From: Auriscalpium vulgare
Taxonomy: Eukaryota > Basidiomycota > Agaricomycetes > Russulales > Auriscalpiaceae
Assembly: GCA_019915015.1 (NCBI GenBank)
Contig: JAHBBC010000003.1
Span: 2,170,001-2,234,000 of the forward strand
Reading direction: 5' to 3'
Length of the DNA stretch: 64,000 nt
Part shown: in pieces, positions 1 to 11,188 of the stretch
Layout of the letters: every line of letters begins with the position of its first letter
How positions within the stretch are numbered: position 1 is the first letter of the stretch
The notes under the pieces: generated by a model
Database searches by the model: none
Told to the model about the DNA's origin: nothing
What the model saw: the letters and a program-made list of their open reading frames with translations, nothing else
Made by a program: the position numbers and the translations under genes

Positions 1-1154
1 GGCGTTGTGCCACAGTTCGCTGCTGGTGCGAGTGTGCCGTTGGATTGGCTTCCCGATTTCAATCCCGTGAGTGATCAGCTGGCTCCCTCACGGTGGACGC
101 ATCTCACGCCCTATTCATTGGCCAGGCGAAGCTCCTCCACGGTGAGCAGTACTTGGCTATCAAGGCGCCAATTCCGACTGGTGGCGAAGTAGTGAATGAG
201 GCACGGTGAGAGGGGCGCCACTGTATGAGATATGCGGTAACTCACGTCCTGCACAGGCTTGTGGAAGTCCTCGATAAAGGGAAGGCCACGTCTGTCACAT
301 ACGAAGTTATCACGAAGGACAAGCACTCGGGCAAGGTCATCTTTGAGAACCAGTCTACGGTCGTCATTCGAGGCTCTGGAGGCTTTGGCGGGAAGCGCAC
401 CGGGAAAGGTGCGAGTCGATGGCTTCATTCCCGTTAGAACATATGTCGATTGACAACTCGCAGATCGTGGGGCAGCATCTGCAGCCAACCCGATTCCCAA
501 GCGGCAACCAGACGCAGTAGTTGAGGAAAAAACAACTGAGACACAAGCAGCACTCTATCGGTACGTACATCGTCGTCGATGCTATCGGCGAGGTTTCTGA
601 TAGGCATCGCAGTTTGAGTGGGGACTGGAACCCATTACATGTAGGCCAGCCCCTCTCTGGCGAACGTGCGGAAGCTGACTGGGTGGTGTTCTGCAGATCC
701 TTCCTGAGTTTGCGGCCGTTGGCGGATTTGATAAACCGATTCTGCACGGTATGTCCATCGGCCTGGTGTCCATCGTGTGCATGCGGCTGACCGAGTACTA
801 GGCTTGGGCTTCCTGGGTATCTCCGGCAAGCACATCGTGAAGACGTTCGGCCAGTTCAAGGACATCAAAGTCCGGTAAGGTTTACCCCTATCTGCGGCGC
901 GTGGATAGCTCCTCATGTCCACCGCGTTTCCAGATTCGCAAGCGTCGTGTATCCGGGTGAGACGCTCGTGACCGAGATGTGGAAGGAGGGCGACAAGGTG
1001 GTCTTCCGTGAGTGTCTTGAACTTGAACTTTGTTGCTGTTGCTGTTCCTGACGGCTGCATAGAAACGAAGGTGAAGGAGCGGGGTACGACCGTGCTGACG
1101 GCTGCTGCCGCCACCCTCGTGGATGCGGGCAAGCCTCTCAAGGCGAAGCTATAA
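1..1154 (+). CDS. Peroxisomal 2-enoyl-CoA hydratase 2 (MaoC-type), 3' part
   Basis: This is the 3' portion of a gene cut by the window edge. Hydratase-2 enzymes hydrate trans-2-enoyl-CoA to (3R)-hydroxyacyl-CoA in peroxisomal beta-oxidation. Splicing about seven short introns (the first at 67-125) gives one frame containing the hydratase-2 signature: YRLSGDWNPLH, then a GFDKPILHG segment, then GFLGISGKHI. The Asp and His of SGDWNPLH occupy the expected catalytic positions. The protein ends in A-K-L, a peroxisomal targeting signal type 1. TAA is at 1152-1154. It could be a free-standing hydratase or the last domain of a Fox2-type multifunctional enzyme; the missing 5' part would decide. Domain and targeting are seen directly; pathway is family knowledge. 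Confidence 0.88.
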
Positions 1155-2197
1155 GTTCAACTTGGATATCCCGTACTTGTTCTTGCATCAATCTGTATAC
1201 TTGCATTGTCTCGCTAGGAATTACCCCATATTTCTTTCGCACCGTCTGTGTAAAGGTCGAGGTTTCGGAGTTATCTCAGGCCGACAGTCGCAAACATGCT
1301 GTACAGGAGGCTGAGGCCGTAAATGATGCCGAGTCTTGATCTCAGATATTGTAGGCGACCCATCCATTCAACTGGAGGGTCGACTCGTAACTACTCTGTC
1401 TCGGGGACACTTGGGTATGGGGAGGAGAAGTTCACCAGACCACGCCTCTTTGAAGTCGTCAGGCAGACGGTCACCGGTCTACCATTCAACGGGACATAGG
1501 GGTGAGTGTGCCTTCGCATGTCGTAAGTCTTCAGGCTGTAGGTATACTCGGGGTGATCCGATCAGACAAAGTGGAGGCGAAGATGAAAGAATCTGTACGG
1601 AGCCAGTGGAAGCGTCAGCGAGGAAGCGTCTTGAAGATACGAATAGCGAAGAACGCAACGAAGGGTATACCTCTGCGAGGCTCGGGGCTGCCAGTAGATA
1701 TCAAAGCCGGGTATAGCAACCACAGGAAAAGTCGGAAAACAAGTCAGACAGAGAGCCCCGCGGGATGGCCTGGATTGAACACGTTGCGCATATGCCGTTT
1801 ACTGGAACTTACGTGCTGTGTGAACCAGAAGGACTGTGGACGGATGAGCCGCCGAATCCTGGCGAAGACTTAGAATTGGAAGCTGCGGTGGGAGTTCGGT
1901 CGTCAATTGCAGTGGTCGAAGAGGTTACTGTGAAAATACTCCCAGGACACACCGATACCGACCTTCCTGTACGCAACGAGAATGATTCGTTGTGGCGAAG
2001 GAGGAAAGAGACAGGCGCTGGAAAGGTCGGATAACGCCAGATCCTCATGATCGCGTGTTCAGGCTGCACACGCCATTGCGCACTCGAGGAATTCGTCAAT
2101 ATATGCATTCCACTGGGCACTCGCCTCCGTCGGGTATACAGGCGAATGCAGTAGGATCTAACATAACCATGTCACAAGTCCACAGCAAAGCGAATAC
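1155..2197. other. Intergenic region, no supported gene
   Basis: About 1 kb between two genes whose 3' ends face each other. The longest plus-strand ATG frame starts at 1765 and runs about 90 codons with a mildly acidic composition, but I recognise no domain in it and see no convincing splice partners. A decayed gene fragment is possible but unproven. Confidence 0.4.
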
Positions 2198-5044
2198 TTA
2201 GTGGCACTGCAACAGGGTGTCCGACGGGTTCACACCGGGGTAGAACCAGAAGACGAGAGCGAGAATGAGATAGAGACCTATCGGGATTGTCAGCGGATGG
2301 AGTGCGAATGGGACAGGCGACGTACACATCAAAATCATGCCCTCGAGCCAATTTGACCGGCCGTCGGCGGTCGCATAGTTGACGGCCAGAACTGCACCAA
2401 ACCGCTTCAGCACAAGGGCGCAAGCGGATAATTCCGGTCCGTCTACTTACCGGCGAGGAACAGCACGACCGACTGTAGCGGGTCGAACAGCATCGTAAGC
2501 GGCTTGTCAAGCATCCATCCAAGCGTCACGATGAACCTGCCCAGATATGTCAGTATTGCTCAGAAGTCGCTCCAGCGGAACACTTACGGGATCACGAAGA
2601 GGGCGATTTGCTATGGTACGGCGGGGAAGCGGCGCGGAAAAGAAGCAAGGGGCGTCAGCCACTGCCACGCGCAAGGCTGTGCGGAAGAATGTGCTCACGA
2701 TGCTGGAACCGACGGCGACGCCCAAACTGAGCGTAAGCTTGTCCTTCACGGAAACCGTCACGGCGGTGACATGTTCTATACGGTGCGGCCACGTCAGTTG
2801 AAAATCCCGAGAGTTGTGGGAGGAGCACCAACCCGCTGCATTGCCAACGATGGGCAAGAGGATGACGCCGACGAACTCCTTGCTGATGCCACCCTTCTCT
2901 GTGAGACCGTTGATGGAATCGACGAGAAACTCGGCTGTCAGTGCGACAAGCTGCACGAGGCATAGTTAGCTCTGGTTCAACTCGGTACATAGGACGCCTG
3001 CGACGTACCACAGTAACGGCGGCGAGCAGAGCGATAGTCATTGGCACGCTCATTGACGGCTTCTCTACTTCTTCCTCTTCCACTTGTCCCTGCTCGGCAT
3101 CACCTGTGCGAGCCGTCCCTACGCGCTGGGTCATCGCCGGTGAGGCAGCCGCAGACTCGACACCAGTATGCACGATCGCCTGGTTGGGCTCCGCGGCCTT
3201 CTCGGGAGAGTCAAAGGTGCGCGTATCACGGTTCCAATTGAACGGGATCGACTTAGGCGCGTTGGCATCTTCGTACAAGTTCTTGTGCGAGAACAGCTGG
3301 AAAACCAGGTAACATGCGTAGACTGTGTGAAAAAGATCAGACTGATAGAACCAGATCTGGCTTCCGGCCAGCAGCAGCACTCACTGAAGAGCATGATGAT
3401 TGCGGTCTGGTGACGACTTTAAGCACATTCGTCTCGGACAATGACGTGAGGGGTACATACACCATGGCTGATCTTCAAGATACGGGCACCTTCCTGGGGA
3501 TCGGAGAAAGGGTCACTCGTGTCGGTTGAGGGCTGCACAGCAATATGGAACGCGGCAGGAATGAGCAGGCCGATGACGCTTAGGAACAGCAGCGATGAGT
3601 TCAGTTGCGTGGCGCCTGTAACCCGAAGAGGATATGTATGTCAACAGGCCGCGCTAGGAAGACACGCGCGGAACACGCACTCATGCCAAACCCTTGCTCG
3701 GAAAACCGCATGCCTCCGGCGAAGAAACACATTCCAAGGACCAGCACTATATATACCTCATCATCAGCATGAATGCAAGGGTAGTATGCGCGGACCACTT
3801 ACGCAGATTGCTGAGTACGGAACCGATCACTGCCAAGACACATACATATTAGCTCTGAGTTTCGCCACCGTGATGCAGGGAAAAGAAACTATGCGCCGTG
3901 TTTACGCTATCGACGGCAGTAGCCATGGTTCGCGAGCGGTCATTGAGTGCCACCAGCGGCATGCATCGGCTGATGCTTGCCGCTACGGCGCTCGACGCTC
4001 GCCGGACACAGCTACCGGCAACACACGAAGCAGCGAAAAATTGCAGAGAGGTGATCAGCGCCTCTAGGTCGTGCAGCTGACCCTGCGTCCCTGCCTTGCT
4101 TTCCACACGCGGTTGAGAGAGATGAACTCACGGGACGATTGGACAACACTCAGTTCGCATTTGGTCAATGCAATGATCTGGGCGGGGTCGTGTGTGAGTG
4201 CGCGGAGGGCAGGATAAGGTGTGGGGCTTACCGCTACGATCAACTCCACACTGAGCGGCACCTGTGCGTCAGAAGGTGGTCATCGTGAAGGCAAGTGAAC
4301 TTACGCGTTTCCCTAGATAAGGGAATGGTGTAAATGTGAAGGAAAGATAATCAGTGGGTCTGCACACTTACGAGAGTTGCATTGAGAAGACCAGCGAGTG
4401 TTTGTCCCACACGCATTGAGAGCTCATCCGTAGCAAAGGCCAGGAGCTAGTATGTGATGAGTTCTGCTGTCCAACGAAACTCAAAGAAGGATATCATTAC
4501 CTTGGCCAGGGGAATGATAGCAAGGAACGAGACTAAGAGAGAGCATATATGCCGGTGTCAGGCGTGATAGGGAAGTAAGGCACTCACAAACAAATATCAG
4601 GGTATCGTCCATTTTCGCCCAATGGAAGGCCCACTGTCAGCGGAAGCTGAGCATGTAGGCGAACCGAGCTAGGAAGAATGCAACTCACCGACAGCGGAAT
4701 GAAAACAAGAAGAAGATTTAGCCCTGAATATACGGTGAGATGAGCGAGCACAAATACAAAGACGGGATGGGCCACGCACACGAGGACTTGGCGATAGACA
4801 CGAAGCTCCCCCAAGCTGAGGGCGCATCGCCTATCTTGTGCTCGGGCTTGTGTCGATAGTGCAGGTACCGCCAGGTGCCCTTGAACCCCCTCCACCTCCA
4901 CTTGGAAAGATGCGTGCCATTCTCCGACGGTGCCCCAGGTGTGGGCTCGTACCCTTCATGTGTGACACCATTGTCCATTGGTCTGTCGCCGGTGTGCGCG
5001 TCAGAAGAGGGGATGTAGGTAGAGGAACCGTCGCGAGAGGTCAT
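2198..5044 (-). CDS. VCX1: Vacuolar Ca2+/H+ exchanger (CAX family, Vcx1-like)
   Basis: A CAX-family antiporter moves cytosolic Ca2+ into the vacuole in exchange for H+. The ATG at 5042-5044 opens a hydrophilic N-terminus rich in Ser, Thr and Pro. Many small exons follow, encoding about eleven hydrophobic segments. Both CAX acidic repeats are visible: one containing VELIVA followed by IIALTKCELSVVQSS, the other GLTEKGGISKEFVGVILLPI followed by GNAAEHVTAVTV. An acidic cytosolic loop (QVEEEEVEKPS) lies between the two halves, as in fungal Vcx1 proteins, and FSHKNLYEDAN before it is typical of the family. The last exon, after a GTACGT donor, reads LYLILALVFWFYPGVNPSD and stops at 2198-2200. Earlier in-frame TTG codons near 5134 are not starts. 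Exact intron borders were not all verified. Confidence 0.9.
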
Positions 5045-6944
5045 GACAAACCGAAGAGGGGTGTGAGTCTCAGCAGAGGGGGAAGTTTGGTCTGGGATAT
5101 GAGATGCGCTGGACACGGGGGTCGCTGCGATCAAGTCGGTCAGTTGAGTTGAAATCTGGAGATGGCGGTGGTTTGATCATGATGCTCACTCATTAGCTGT
5201 CTGTTAGGCAGAGACGGACGCTGCGGACGAGACGGGCGGAGAGGGATGAGGGGAGGGACGGGGGAGGCGAGGGAAGGGAAGAAAGGAATGGAGGGTTGTA
5301 AGGACTGACTGGGGTGTTTTAAGCTGAAGTGACGTGCAAGCTTGGCACTACGCCGCACCAGGCCGCACTCCAGCATAGCCACGATCTCGATGCTCCAGGC
5401 ACTAGCGCCCAGCCACTCGACGTGCACACAGCAAGCCACCCGCCGTCGCCCAACAGTGCCTCCCGACTCTTCAATGACTTGCACATCGCCCCGACGCATT
5501 CGACAAGGTGGCCGCCTCGTACAGCAAAACATGTCTCACATTTTCGTTCAATTCGTGGTCTGAGACGCACGTTCGCGCAACGTCTTTATTGTGTACAAGG
5601 GCCATCGGCATGAAAGTGAAAGTTATTGTATTTGCTCACAAGGACCACGCCAGTAGCTATGGCCTCTGCGCCATGGCCTCCGATGGCGGCCACAATGCGC
5701 AGCAGTTCACAGCCGCACAGGCCGCAGCTTCGATTCTCAACCATACGAGCGCGTTGTATCAAGCGCGCCACCCGACGCCTGGCGTCCGTCGGGCGTCTTC
5801 AAGTGCTTGCTGATTGTCGCTCGCATATGGGAAAGAATAAATTGATGGCCACCCAGCGCCGCGGCCGGGACCCGACTCCCAGTCGGTGGCGTCCCACGCT
5901 TTGCGCCCTTGTGGTTGTGTGAATCCTAGGATACCAGATAGGATAGTGCAGCCAGGCCGCGAACAACATTCCGCGCCATCCCCGTGCCGTCGGACCGACG
6001 TCTCAACAGGCGGTGGCGATTACCACGCATCAACAGGCGGCGAATAAGTACCACGCATTCGCGGAAAGCGAAGCCTCAGTACCACGCCGAAGGCCGCATT
6101 CCTGAATAGTATAGCACGTCGTCCGACGGCCGGAACACACAGAAAAAAAACCGAGAACCTAGCCGGCGCGTCCAGCGTGGTATATTGTTTACGTCGCACC
6201 GTCGCCTGCAGTCCACGGCAGCTCGCCATGGTGCAGCATGACATACACGTCGCCGGCAGCCAGGCTCGGAGCGAGGTCACAGCGGGTACACCCTACGCAG
6301 CCACGGCGAATGTCCGTACCTCTCGCCGACGCGCGACATGTCGCATGCTACGAGTTCCTGTGCCCGCGCAGTCGACCTGCACAGCATAAGCAAGCGATGT
6401 CCGCAGTATCCCGAGAAGATAAGTGTAGGCAAGAGCGTGTGCTGTTTTGGCTCTCTCCAGTTGCAACCAACTGAAGCCTGCAGGCTGCAACGTTATTTGA
6501 TCGTGAGGAACGAGTCTGGACTCTGGTAGTTGAACCGAAATGACCGGCCACGTCACGTGGCGTTGGCCGTCGGTGAGAAATCTGAAGTATGTCGAAGTCA
6601 CGAAGAAAGACCGGTTGTCATGCGTGCAACGCCCTCTGCTGCGCACTTCGTGTTCTTAGTGACGGGGGCCACGAGTCCTCAATCGAACGGCGCCATGTTG
6701 ATCCTTCGAAGTACCGCCGCCAATAACCCGTGCCAGCGCACATAGTATACCATCTGCAAGCCTCGAGTCCAGAGACAGTGACGTTCGTATGCCAAGAATG
6801 AGATGCGTGTGGAAGAAGCACGATGCGAATGAAACAGGCGTGCTGCGCGTGGTTTGAAGTTGGAGTTTTCGGCGCTAACAATCATAGACAAGTTTTAGCG
6901 CCTATTTGCGGATGAGGTTTGAGGGGTATACGTTATGAATGTGC
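5045..6944. other. Long intergenic region upstream of the Ca2+/H+ exchanger
   Basis: Nearly 1.9 kb without a gene I can support. The part next to 5044 is the exchanger promoter and 5' leader, with a purine-rich tract at about 5220-5300. A short imperfect tandem duplication of roughly 27 bp, built around CAACAGGCGG followed by TACCACGCAT, lies at about 6005-6058. Open frames here are short, lack domains and are probably chance. Confidence 0.5.
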
Positions 6945-7545
6945 GATTGCCGTTCGGTACAGATATTTCCGTGCCATCGATTCCGTGCATGGAGACGGCA
7001 GCCACACCTTGTTATGTAAAGTAGCTGCGCGAGGTTCCACTGGACAACTGCCATACTGGCCGCGTAGTCAGAACGTGCGAGAAGCAAGGCCATCTAGTAG
7101 TCGGTCACAGCATGCAGATAACAACTTGTGAGATTGCGCACCACGCGAACAACACGACGTAGCTAATCTTCGCGAGAGTTCATGAGCGGCGCGAAGAGAG
7201 GCAAGGCAATCCTAGCCTGAGCAGTGCGAAAGTCGTTCTGAAGGCGAGAACAGCATGAGACCAGCCTGAGAGCGATCCCGAACGACCTAATGAATCTGCC
7301 ATATCGCAGCGCGGCCAGTCAAATCAAAATTTGAGAACCTGAACCTAGGACGCCCAAAGTCTCAGAGAAACACTGCCCGCGCGGCGCAATCGCCTTGCCG
7401 ACGACGGGGACAAGCTGGGCCACTCCAACCGCAGAGCAAACAACCTCGCGAGATTGCCATGAGCCAGTCATAAGCGCACCAACAATTCACGTGCGGTCAG
7501 TCGCCGAACAGATGATATATGATGGTCGTGGTTCATTTACATACC
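6945..7545 (+). repeat. Diverged long direct repeat, copy 1
   Basis: This stretch matches 8990-9590 in the same orientation through many conserved blocks, for example ACAACACGACGTAGCTAATC, GAGGCAAGGCAATCCTAGC, AAGTCGTTCTGAAGGCGAG, CGCAATCGCCTTGCCGACGA and TCAGTCGCCGAACAGATGA. Substitutions and small indels separate the blocks, so the duplication is old. The two copies flank the PH-domain gene. No terminal TG...CA or inverted ends were seen, so neither copy looks like an ordinary LTR. Confidence 0.7.
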
Positions 7546-7827
7546 AGTGTGTGAACGTTACCGCAGCGAAAGACAATATATTAGGGAGCACACAGATTTG
7601 CATCAGGCAGCAAAAATGTGGCGATAGCGGGGATAACACCTACAGAGCCACAAAAGTCCCGTCTCAATCCCCTCCACCAAAAAGCCACCCTCGCGAGCTC
7701 GCTTATCGCCCGCACTGTCGGTCGCGCTGCTGCCTGCCGCTGAGCATGCGCGGCGCCTTGGTGTTCCCACAAGCTCCTCCATAACCTGCAGGGCAGGTTC
7801 CTCGTGGCGGACCTCCCGCTGGCTCAT

Positions 7828-8550
7828 CTACCGCTGCACGAGCGACACGAGCGCCAGTATGTTCGCCCTCCACGTCTCGAGCGACGAGCGGTCCTTGAAG
7901 ATCAGGATGAACGAGTCGAGGCACTCGTCCTCCATGTCGATCGTCAGGCTGAGCTCGCCTGGCACCGACGCGTACGTGACCTGGCGGATGTGCCGGATGT
8001 AAATGCGCCCCTTGAGTCGCAGAACACCCTTCTGCTGCGCGGAAGAGGAGCTCGCAATGGGCGAGCCGTACACGAGCGCGGATGCAGCGCCAGACACCGA
8101 CGACAGGAACCGCCCGAGAGTGCGCTTTTCCTCCTCCACGACGCAGATAATTGCTTTTTTGAAAAGGTAGACGTGATACTCGCGCACGAGCGCGTCCCGT
8201 CGGACGGAAAGAAGGTCAAACATTTGCAGCGCGCCGAGCCCGGAGAGCGGTTGCCCTTGCCAGTCGTTGATGCGGTTCCGCAGGTCCTCAGTAATCGCGT
8301 TCAACGGCGACTCCTTCTCAGCTTGCGACATTCTCACGGATGGCGGCGGCGCGTGGGAGTAGGGGACAACGCACCCGCTCGTGGACGGGTCGTGCGCCGA
8401 CATTGTGGGCGAGGTGACGCCCGACGTGGGCGAATGCCGGCGCCGGCGCAGCGTCGACGCGGATGTTTCGAGGCGGTCGTACTGGGCCGCGTTGCGGTCG
8501 GTGGGGTCGGGCGTGTGGCCGCCGCTGCGCGCGTCGTTATATGGATCCAT
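7828..8550 (-). CDS. Stand-alone Cdc24-like PH-domain protein
   Basis: This intronless frame of 240 codons runs from ATG at 8548-8550 to TAG at 7828-7830. Residues 1-85 are rich in Ser, Thr, Pro and Arg and look disordered. From about residue 88 the protein resembles the PH domain of the Rho-type GEF Cdc24/Scd1: an EDLRNRINDWQG helix, a REYHVYLFKKAIICV strand pair, RLKGRIYIRHIRQV, and the final helix LETWRANILALV. Cdc24 proteins normally have CH, DH, PH and PB1 domains; here only the PH part is present and the stop follows it at once. It could be a regulator competing for Cdc24 partners or membranes, or a retained fragment of a larger gene. Function is inferred only from the fold. Diverged direct repeats flank it. 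Confidence 0.6.
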   Translation of the reverse strand: MDPYNDARSGGHTPDPTDRNAAQYDRLETSASTLRRRRHSPTSGVTSPTMSAHDPSTSGCVVPYSHAPPPSVRMSQAEKESPLNAITEDLRNRINDWQGQPLSGLGALQMFDLLSVRRDALVREYHVYLFKKAIICVVEEEKRTLGRFLSSVSGAASALVYGSPIASSSSAQQKGVLRLKGRIYIRHIRQVTYASVPGELSLTIDMEDECLDSFILIFKDRSSLETWRANILALVSLVQR

Positions 8551-8989
8551 TAGAACGGGTCCGGGTACGTGCCCCGGGTCGAGTAGCTCGAATTGAAGGA
8601 CCCTACGGAGGGTGCGCGCGAGACGGAGGACTTGCAGCCGAGGTGGGGGGGAGGGGGGAGGGAGATGGGGAGTTTGGAGCGTGGGGGGACGGTGTGCGGG
8701 TGATAAGAAGATGGCGGTGGTTGGAGATGGTCAGCAGGTCGGCAGGTGCTTTTTTAGAACCAGGTGGAGGGCTGAGCGCCGCGCATAGACTGTGGGCGTG
8801 ATGGACGGCGTGGGCAACGACGTCGAAGAAGGAGGTAAAGGGAGGTACTTGAATAAAGGGGAACAAAAGTGATGAGAGCCAGATGAGAGCTGTCCTTCGA
8901 TTTCCTATTAGGCGTATCACGTGTAGGCATGCGTCTGGCCCAGGCCCTTTGACTAGCACTTACTAGCTATAGGCCTGTTCTCGCCGATT
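8551..8989. other. Upstream region of the PH-domain gene
   Basis: About 440 bp between the PH gene start and the downstream repeat copy. It contains a G-rich run on the plus strand at about 8640-8700, which on the coding strand is a CT-rich tract typical of fungal promoters or 5' leaders. No other gene is seen. Confidence 0.45.
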
Positions 8990-9590
8990 GCGTTCCACAG
9001 TTGTGAGCGAGGAGAAGGCGGCTGTGCTGTGTGGTGGTATCCGTGCGCAAGTGTATCAACTGACGACTGCTATCCTGGCCGAGACTCGGCGCGTAGTCAG
9101 AACGTCCAAGGAGCAAAGCCGCCATCTAAATAGTCAGCCACAGCATGCAGGTAATATGTTGTGAGTTTGCGCACCATGCGAACAACACGACGTAGCTAAT
9201 CTTTGCGAGAGCTCATGAGCGGCGCGAACAGCAAGGTGAGAGGCAAGGCAATCCTAGCGTGAGCAGTGCAAAAGTCGTTCTGAAGGCGAGAGCAGCCTGC
9301 GAACAGCCTAAAAAACGATTCCGAACGTCCTGATGAGCCAACAGCGAAACCTGAGAACCTGCACCTGAGAGCGTGATTACCCCGCCCAGCGTTTCATAAA
9401 ACACGGCCCTCGCTGCGCAATCGCCTTGCCGACGACGTGGACAGCTTGGGCTGGGAGCGAGATCGCACTCCAACCGCAGAGCAAATACCTCGCGAAACTG
9501 AGGGCGAAGCATGAGTAACGTGCGATCCGCCAACGGCCTATCAGTCGCCGAACAGATGACATACCAATACGATGGCTGTGGGTTCATTGA
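8990..9590 (+). repeat. Diverged long direct repeat, copy 2
   Basis: Second copy of the repeat at 6945-7545, about 2045 bp downstream and in the same orientation. Shared blocks are listed under copy 1. Differences are scattered over its length, including a short insertion near 9228-9236 and an extra stretch near 9450. Confidence 0.7.
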
Positions 9591-9764
9591 GTGCTGAAAC
9601 GCGGCCGGTTTGTTTCCGACTCAGCGTCCCTCCGGGCGATCCAGGGCACCAACCGTGTGAGCGGTGTGCATACTAGCTTGTTGCGCTGGCAGTTGTTGAA
9701 CAGCAAGGGATGTGGGATGTATCGCATCAGATCCGACTCAATAGTGGGTCAACTCTGAAACCGG

Positions 9765-10010
9765 GGAATGTGGGCAAGAGAAGCTCACAAGCGGTACTTG
9801 GGCAGGTCCATCCTGGACCGTAGCATTGAAGCGTCGCACACAACCATCATCCGTCGCGGACCCCAGAGCCTTGCGCAAGAAGAGAGTAAGTTCATCGTAC
9901 ATGGGTCCAGTGTTGTATGTAGAACGGGCGTCCTAACCTCTCCCCTTTGTCACAAACTCGGCAAATAATCAATTGAGCGCAGAATGCTCGGGAAGACCGT
10001 AGACGCGAAG
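9765..10010 (+). repeat. Intergenic repeat linked to the F-box/LRR duplication, copy 1
   Basis: This segment matches 14445-14690 in order and orientation. Shared blocks include GGCAGGTCCATCC, CCTTGNGCAAGAA followed by a GTAAGT-like sequence and ACATGGG, CTCGGCAAAT, GCGCAGAANGCTCGGGAAGAC. Each copy lies 1.1-1.4 kb upstream of one of the two F-box/LRR genes, which suggests that it belongs to the same duplicated segment. Confidence 0.6.
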
Positions 10011-10038
10011 CGATTGCTTTTCAATAACACGCTACGCA

Positions 10039-10345
10039 GGGTGAAGGGAACGGTTGTTTGCGGATCGGCACCTATCAGGACCCATTGACGGTGACTTTAG
10101 TCATGCACGACGGGCTGGTAAGACCCATGAATGATGATCAAGGTCGATTGAGTACTTACTAACAGACATATGGTGCAGCTTACCTGGGAGCCTGATAATC
10201 ACTTGCGAGGTGAGCTTGAGGTGTCTTCCGGGATACGTAGACTGCTCAACCCGACCGGGTAACAGCATCTTTCTGATTCCAGAACCTCGGGGCCAAGCAG
10301 AGCACCGACAAGCACAAGGACAAGACCGTGCGAAAAGAGTCGCCG
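10039..10345 (+). pseudogene. Possible gene relic: splice-flanked open segments
   Basis: Three short open segments are bordered by good splice signals. The first follows an acceptor-like CTACGCAG, reads open with GTYQDPLTVTLVMHDGL, and ends at GTAAGA. The second follows TGGTGCAG, reads LTWEPDNHLR in phase with the first, and ends at GTGAGC. The third follows GATTCCAG and ends at GTAAGT near 10345, but in the phase required it gives only a low-complexity QAEHRQAQGQDRAKR stretch. I recognise no family and find no clear start or end. It may be a decayed or incomplete gene. Confidence 0.25.
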
Positions 10346-11113
10346 CTATGTAAGTAGCAGCATTACAGAACGACTAGGTCTTCTGTGAGTAGGGTCAGCC
10401 ACGGAGACTATGCCTTCATATCCAAGCAGGATGCCAAGTTGGATGCATATGTTGTGTTTTGATGCCGCAGCGCTGGTTCGGAGAGACGCGTCTGGCTGTC
10501 AAATTTGAAAGGGCATACTGTGGGATAACTGCGTGAGATCTTACCTGCCAGACAATTTTTGCGTCTCTTTCTACGGAGCCTGCAGTACCGGCCAGATTGC
10601 GATTGCAGTGGTCCTTTCCAGAGTTGTGATGCTAAGTTAGGAATCACAAAGGCTGGCCCTGTAAAACATTTATGTAATTGAGTGACGTAAGCTGCTACCA
10701 ACTGTACATACTTCATGTTAGTATCTCTCATGCCAACAACACGCGTTTCTCGTTATATGCCTCATATCGTCGCCTGCTGCAGTGAAAATATGTTGCCCAC
10801 GAGAGCGGGACGCTTCAGTACAGTATGCTGATTTGCCCAGTGAGCCGTCCGTATCACTGCTAAGTAGGTGCGTAAGACATGCTAAAGTATTTTGAATTGC
10901 AGGATGTGACTTGAGATGTGTCGGCAGCCTCCGTATAGAATGGCACAGTCACCAGGCTGTGTAGACGGTCGTTCGATGTTCAAGAGCCGGTGTCGGCAGA
11001 AGAGAGGTCAGAGCCGGTGAGCGAAGAGCTTCGCGTATGCCGCGTCCCTGTGCAGTGGGATTCCTGGACATCCCGCATCCCGGTTCCCGCGCACATGATC
11101 CATCTACTCGGAC
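10346..11113. other. Intergenic region and promoter of F-box/LRR gene 1
   Basis: About 770 bp without a supported gene. The last 150 bp share blocks with the promoter of the second copy at 15360-15560: GAGCCGGT, CAGTGGGATTC, CCCGCATCC and CGCACANGTGATCCATC just before the TATA box. Confidence 0.5.
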
Positions 11114-11119
11114 TATAAG
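11114..11119 (+). promoter_or_regulatory. TATA box of F-box/LRR gene 1
   Basis: TATAAG lies 75 bp before the preferred ATG and sits in a block (GATCCATC...CT...CTATAAG) conserved upstream of the second gene copy. The spacing places transcription start at about 11145. This argues that the in-frame ATG at 11141 is too close to the start site and that 11189, which aligns with the start of the second copy, is used. Confidence 0.6.
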
Positions 11120-11188
11120 TTGTGTCGAGTTGACCTCTTCATGTCTACTACACATCCACTCCACAATTGCCTTTCCACTCAAATACCT

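Noticed and set aside
11141..11143. Upstream ATG as start of F-box/LRR gene 1
   Set aside because: It lies only about 22 bp after the TATA box, where transcription would barely have begun, and the second gene copy starts at the position equivalent to 11189.
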